Below are positions 60,901-64,000 of a stretch of DNA of 64,000 bases, piece by piece. The DNA lies in NCBI RefSeq assembly GCF_040436345.1, contig NC_133237.1, forward strand, positions 20,031,749-20,095,748, read 5' to 3'. A model generated the notes under the pieces. That model saw nothing but the letters and a program-made list of their open reading frames with translations. It was not told the DNA's origin and did no database searches. Position 1 is the first letter of the stretch; each line of letters starts with the position of its first letter. Source of the stretch: Pagrus major. Lineage: Eukaryota > Chordata > Actinopteri > Spariformes > Sparidae. Made by a program: the position numbers and the translations under genes.

Positions 60901-61641
60901 AGATCAAAACTATCCAGGTCCTTTTACAAAACTGATAACTACTGATCTGTGTGGTGAGCAGTATGAATAATTGAGAGCAGAAAAAGGTTTTACTTTATTA
61001 TACATCCAGTTTTAACGTCCTGGTGCTAACATTTTATTTTCTTCCTTCTTTGATAAGGGGGAGGGAGGTGAGGAGAGTCAGCAGAGACAGTGCAGCATGG
61101 AGGAAGAGATAACTCAGGAGACAGGGGGTAAACACTGCTGTGTGTCTATGTGGATATGCATATGTGCTGTGTGTCCATGCCTATGTGTGTCCATGCGTAA
61201 GTTGTGTTTACCTGTGCATGTCTGTCCGTGTGTGAGAGAGATTTACTGTGTCTGGTTGTGAAGAATTATATGCCCGACTGCACATGTGTTGGCGCATGCT
61301 CCGCTGGCACCTTCTAAGAAAATGTCTTACTCTTTCCAGACACCCCTGCCCCTGAACCGGAGATCGAGAAGGAGGAAGAGGAGAGCAGCAGCCAAGCTCA
61401 GACCCAAGCTCAAATACCTGTGGAGGACAGCAGTGTCAAGGTACTGCCTCTTTTTTTAATCCCCTTGTGCAGTCTGTCACCTTTGGTTTTTTTCTGCCTC
61501 AAGCATGTATTTCTGCCTCACTACCTCCCCTCCCTGTGTCTCCTGTGTCCAGGTGCCCAAGCGCATTGAAGTTCACTCCATCCACACCTATGTAGCGCTC
61601 TACAAGTTTCTGCCTCAGGAACAGAACGACCTGGAACTACA
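42904..61641 (+). CDS. stac2: SH3 and cysteine-rich domain protein 2, 5' part (8 coding exons, runs off the window)
   Basis: Joined exons: 42904-42990, 52524-52872, 54756-54850, 57431-57515, 60040-60155, 61058-61127, 61340-61440, 61553-61641. They total 992 nt, that is 330 codons plus two bases, all in phase. The N-terminus is short. Next comes [18 protein letters not shown] and a Ser/Pro-rich stretch. The C1 zinc finger spans about 124-174, with ligands H124, C137, C140, C154, C157, H162, C165 and C174. The linker has [20 protein letters not shown] and SESPTRSL. The SH3 RT-loop begins [19 protein letters not shown]. The remaining SH3 exons lie beyond 64000. STAC proteins bind CaV1 channels and reduce calcium-dependent inactivation; STAC2 is mainly neuronal. 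Synteny with cdk12 and fbxl20 supports STAC2, although some linker residues resemble STAC. Confidence 0.93.
43860..44330. promoter_or_regulatory. Candidate intronic enhancer segment of stac2
   Basis: Unique sequence about 1 kb into intron 1. It has ATTTAAATATTTGATTT, AACAGTCGGCATTGTTGC (inverted SOX-like pair), CTAATTGGG, CAATCGATTGAGG and TATTCAAATGAAAGG. Only motif density supports this call. Confidence 0.25.
46895..47000 (-). mobile_element. Repeat remnant with CTGACGA/GAAA motif (Penelope-like?)
   Basis: On the minus strand CCTGACGAAGGTCTAAGGAC is followed by CGAAATGTT (46994-46966). This has the layout of a minimal hammerhead core: a conserved CTGANGA box, a GGTC/GACC stem with short loop, then GAAA. 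CAGGTGCGTAGGAG at 46898 is shared with the remnant at 16305-16490. Confidence 0.45.
47717..47727 (+). repeat. Poly-G run
   Basis: About eleven Gs in stac2 intron 1, immediately after GTCGTGAT. Confidence 0.85.
52524..52872 (+). CDS. stac2: stac2 exon 2: conserved basic segment, Ser/Pro stretch, first half of C1 domain
   Basis: Residues 30-145. It begins [25 protein letters not shown], then Pro/Ser repeats, then the C1 start [20 protein letters not shown]. The acceptor is GTGTGCAG and the donor GTAAGG at 52873, phase 1. Confidence 0.95.
53071..53287. repeat. Dispersed fish repeat ending ATAATAGGTCTCCTTTAA
   Basis: It runs from CAGGTTTACATGCTTTAGTG to AAAAAGTATAATAGGTCTCC. The ending resembles a very common percomorph element, recognised from memory. 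It is directly followed by the next repeat. Confidence 0.5.
53340..53725. mobile_element. Fold-back fish MITE with long inverted halves
   Basis: The left part (AAAGTTTGACATTTTTGGAA, GATACCACTCACG, AAATATAAGGCTACAGCCAG) is matched in inverted, diverged form by the right part (AACTGCTGGTTGTAGAC, GAGAGTGGTTTTAAATCATG, CTCTCAAAATGTCCTCC). Related internal fragments lie at 55200-55345 and 60515-60730. Confidence 0.65.
54756..54850 (+). CDS. stac2: stac2 exon 3: second half of C1 domain
   Basis: Residues 146-177, [20 protein letters not shown] through QQPCHGK. It supplies the remaining zinc ligands. The donor is GTGCGA at 54851, phase 0. Confidence 0.95.
54851..57430 (+). other. stac2 intron 3
   Basis: 2.58 kb. 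It contains a repeat fragment at 55200-55345. The remainder is unique with no gene seen. Confidence 0.75.
55200..55345 (+). repeat. Internal fragment of the 53340-53725 repeat family
   Basis: It contains CAGTTAGCTTAGTTTACCAC, AAAGACTGGAAACAGTTAG and TGTTTAACATGTACAAAAAC. It lies in stac2 intron 3. Confidence 0.5.
57431..57515 (+). CDS. stac2: stac2 exon 4: linker
   Basis: Residues 178-205, [20 protein letters not shown] then VKEVQPSQ. The RNFSSPxLV block is shared by STAC proteins. The donor is GTGAGC at 57516, phase 1. Confidence 0.94.
57684..57790 (+). other. Possible unassigned exon in stac2 intron 4
   Basis: After AAAAGCAG there is an open frame of about 35 codons reading [20 protein letters not shown] then [16 protein letters not shown], ending at GTATGT. 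Its exit phase (1) fits exon 5, but its entry phase (2) does not fit exon 4 (phase 1), and the pyrimidine tract is weak. I do not recognise the peptide. It could be an alternative exon or chance. Confidence 0.25.
58790..58850 (+). mobile_element. Dispersed SINE-like repeat, short copy
   Basis: GTTTGTTGGTTGG followed by TTTGTCAGCAGGATTACACA matches the core of the copy at 41190-41420. The copy is truncated soon afterwards. It lies in stac2 intron 4. Confidence 0.6.
60040..60155 (+). CDS. stac2: stac2 exon 5: DPVY/YGTSLA linker
   Basis: Residues 206-244. It contains [20 protein letters not shown] and SESPTRSL, the best conserved part of the linker between C1 and SH3. The donor is GTATGA at 60156, phase 0. 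Confidence 0.94.
60156..61057 (+). other. stac2 intron 5
   Basis: 0.9 kb. It contains the repeat fragment at 60515-60730 and is otherwise unique. Confidence 0.75.
60515..60730 (+). repeat. Internal fragment of the 53340-53725 repeat family
   Basis: It contains GTAAAGACTGGAACCAGGGG, AAACAGCCAGCCTGGC, TACCAGCACCTTAAAGC, TGTACAAAAACTGAGG and GACTATTTCTTGGCTTCC, the interior of a common fish repeat. It lies in stac2 intron 5. Confidence 0.6.
61058..61127 (+). CDS. stac2: stac2 exon 6: acidic linker
   Basis: Residues 245-267, [20 protein letters not shown] then ETG. It is less conserved and recognised by phase and position. The acceptor GATAAG is weak, but the upstream tract is T-rich. The donor is GTAAAC. 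Confidence 0.78.
61340..61440 (+). CDS. stac2: stac2 exon 7: acidic linker
   Basis: Residues 268-301. A Glu/Gln-rich stretch ([20 protein letters not shown]) sits before the SH3 domain. The acceptor is CTTTCCAG and the donor GTACTG at 61441, phase 0. Confidence 0.85.
61553..61641 (+). CDS. stac2: stac2 exon 8: start of first SH3 domain
   Basis: Residues 302-331. It contains [20 protein letters not shown], the first strand and RT loop of the SH3 domain that docks on the CaV1 II-III loop. The donor is GTGAGC at 61642, phase 2. The next exon is not found before 64000. Confidence 0.94.
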
Positions 61642-62988
61642 GTGAGCAAAAATTGTATTGTGTTTTTCCTATTGTGTTTTGTCTGCGTTTTTTTATGCCC
61701 CTCCCAGTGTTTGATGCTCCTGCAGGATTAAAACGTCCCCACCATCTGCAGAGGACGGTGCCAGGGCGCCCTTAAGGACGACTAATTATAAACTCGGAGC
61801 CCGTCACCGTCCCCTTGTAGAGCTAGTAGCGACTGAGCTGTGTTCCCAGCATGGGAGAGGATAAAGACACTGAACAACTGAGAGATGAAAGGGCGTAAGG
61901 AGAGATGGCATAGAGCTAAAGATTTTCTACAAAGAGAGGGAGAGGCAGAGGGTGAGAGACACAGACGACTAGAGAAGAGTGCAAATATAGAAGGAAAAGC
62001 TGCATAAGATGAAAGAGGACGAGAATAAAGAGAGGAAAGGAAGGACAGAGTGGTAAAATGAGGGCAGTGTGTGTGTGCATGTGTGTGATGATGGCTAGGG
62101 GACAGTTTTCACAAAGGTAGAAGATCCATGGGACTGTTAACAGCCATCTGTGCTGTGGCTCTGTGTGTGTGACTGCACAATTCATGTGTTCTTATGAAAG
62201 CACTGGGTCTGACCAATATGGACTACAAAAAAACTACTGATTACTGATTTTCATATGAAAAAGAAAAAAATATAATTTGGCCAGTCACAGGCATTCAACA
62301 ATATGGAAATCTGTGGATACATTAAGTCTACAAGTGCAGGATTAACAGATTTACAGTAAACAGGAGCACTTATGTTGCTTCACCCACACAGGTGTTTTCA
62401 GTCACAGCTCGAGGTCATCAGATCTGCTTTGCATTTCGACATCACTCTTTGTCTTGCCCTGCAGTGCTTCACATTTAGCCTCCGTCATTATATTTGAGTG
62501 CTGAATTTCTGAGTTTGAAGACCAAACTATTGAGTGTCTATCGTATCTAGTGGTGAGAAGGTGAACAAGGGAGTGGTTTCAGAGTGATAAAGGTGTAAGA
62601 TGGCCCTTACAGGTGCAACAATACTAGCAAGAGAGTGGGGGAGATGTGAATCAATCACAGACTGTATACCACCACAGTCCTGAAGAGAGGCCTCGTCAGG
62701 TGAATTCAGTGAAAACACCTGGGTGTGCAGTTGTTGTGGGGATACAACAGACCTGCAGGAAAACACAGATGTAATTGATTTTTATTAAAAATGGCTGCTG
62801 TTATCGTGCATGCTGCCTCACTGAGCCCTGGTTACAGCAATGGTTCACTGGTCCAGCTGTGACCTGTCAAAATATTTGCTCAAGAAGTATTTTAACACTG
62901 GAAAGATGGTCATTGCAAACAACCGGGCTGTGTACGGAGCACACGAAAATATGTTTTCAAAAATCCTTCAAGGTCGACTTGTTCAACA

Positions 62989-63190
62989 TCCAGTGTGTAG
63001 GATTTAGAGGCATCTACTGTAGCAGTGAGGGTACAGACTGCAATCAACTGAACATGCCTCACCTCACCCACCTGTAGATATAAAAGGCTCATTCTAAGGT
63101 GACTAAAACAAGAGAAGAATAATACTTGAGAACATACTTTTGAATAATATATTCAATGTCTGACCCTACGTCCTACACACTGGACCTTTT
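62989..63190. mobile_element. Fish MITE with CCAGTGTGTAGGA inverted ends
   Basis: The left end is TCCAGTGTGTAGGATTTAGA. The reverse complement of the right end is GGTCCAGTGTGTAGGACGTA. The interior includes GATATAAAAGGCTCATTCTA. A solo right end of the same kind lies at 11800-11882. There is no coding capacity. Confidence 0.7.
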
Positions 63191-63804
63191 TTAACAGTTT
63201 TCATTTTCACTCAAAGAAAATGCATAAATCCAAGCGCTCACGCTGTCTTCTGGAGCTACTGCTTCTAACGCCCTCATTGTGGGTGCACAGACGCAGGAAA
63301 TACTGATGGAACATTTGATATGAGTCAAAATGTTAAGGTAGTGACATTAAAAATATGTAAATTATAACATTTTGCTGAGTCAGACCCACAATCCAGCATT
63401 GGACGATTTGTAAAGGTGTATTTTTCTGACACTGAGCAAAGCTGCTGTTCTGACAGGCATCATTTTACCTGGGCTAATTCAACTGTTAACATACGTATAC
63501 CTTCAAACTGCATGCAGAAAAATAAAAAAGGATCAACAAGTTGGTCATTTAAGTAGCTGTGCTACTGGGAGAAACCTCTGTGCGCGAGATAATTGCTTCA
63601 TATTTAATAAATAGCCACTCTGTTGAGATATATGGGTCTCATCCTAGTTGGTAAGTTTATGTAAGTGTGTGCAAACTTGTGTGTGTGTGATGATCATATA
63701 GGGCAGTAGTGAGCGCAGACACCCAGGAGACACAATGTACAGAGTGCAATTGGGACAGCAGTTTCTCCCTGTGTATCTGGGACAGGCGGTACACTGCGTG
63801 TGTA

Positions 63805-63828
63805 TGTATGTGTGTGTGTGTGTGTGTT
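63805..63828 (+). repeat. (GT)n microsatellite
   Basis: GTATGTATGT followed by about nine GT units. Confidence 0.9.
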
Positions 63829-64000
63829 TAAAATTCTCATCAAAAACTGGTAGCATCATTAGCATGCAGGCCAGGTTGGCTGCAGATCAGGTCAGGGCTT
63901 CACTACTGCAGAGAGGCGCTACAGAGTCGTACTTGATGTAGACCTCATGACTCCGGTGTCAGCTGCTCCGTCACGTCTGCACAGGGACACAAAGACTGAT

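Larger units (their letters stand above)
61642..64000 (+). other. Start of stac2 intron 8, to the window edge
   Basis: 2.36 kb without the next SH3 exon. It has a purine-rich stretch at 61900-62060, a MITE at 62989-63190 and a GT tract at 63805-63828. The gene must continue to the right. Confidence 0.7.

Noticed and set aside
42904..61641. STAC (STAC1) or STAC3 as alternative identity
   Set aside because: Several residues resemble STAC, but the neighbours cdk12 and fbxl20 mark the STAC2 locus. The missing C-terminal exons leave some doubt.

Overview
The window is vertebrate nuclear DNA, almost certainly a ray-finned (percomorph-like teleost) fish. It has short-exon, intron-rich genes with GT-AG junctions. 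It also has abundant CA/GT and GA microsatellites, and several dispersed repeats of kinds common in spiny-rayed fish genomes. No bacterial, viral or CRISPR features were seen. All family and repeat names come from recognition by eye; no database search was run.

Three protein-coding genes could be assembled exon by exon with consistent reading phase. (1) cdk12, minus strand, 21062 to 8896, 14 coding exons, 1363 residues. It encodes the transcriptional cyclin-dependent kinase that works with cyclin K on the RNA polymerase II tail. (2) fbxl20, plus strand, 23815 to 34764, 15 coding exons, 436 residues. It is an F-box/leucine-rich-repeat substrate receptor with a C-terminal prenylation box. (3) stac2, plus strand, from 42904 to beyond the right edge. 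Eight coding exons (330 complete residues) are in the window, covering the N-terminus, the cysteine-rich C1 domain, the linker and the start of the first SH3 domain. The order and orientation match the human 17q12 block (CDK12, FBXL20, STAC2), except that MED1, which lies between CDK12 and FBXL20 in mammals, is absent. cdk12 and fbxl20 lie head to head, 2.75 kb apart.

Layout: 1-7.6 kb is gene-poor flank with microsatellites, transposon remnants, a near-perfect palindrome and AT-rich homeodomain/POU-motif segments. 7.6-8.9 kb is the probable cdk12 3' UTR. 8.9-21.1 kb is cdk12. 21.1-23.8 kb is the divergent promoter interval. 23.8-36.9 kb is fbxl20 with a 2.1 kb 3' UTR. 36.9-42.9 kb is intergenic. 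42.9-64 kb is stac2, whose first intron is 9.5 kb.

The three products act in unrelated processes (transcription elongation, ubiquitin-mediated protein turnover, L-type calcium channel modulation). Their adjacency is inherited synteny, not an operon-like unit. I found no new biological system. The most useful unusual points are two probable GC-AG introns (cdk12 intron 13, stac2 intron 1), a triple NAG acceptor in fbxl20, a shortened cdk12 C-terminus, loss of MED1 from the block, a possible extra exon in stac2 intron 4, a tandem octamer element, and degenerate hammerhead-like motifs in repeats.
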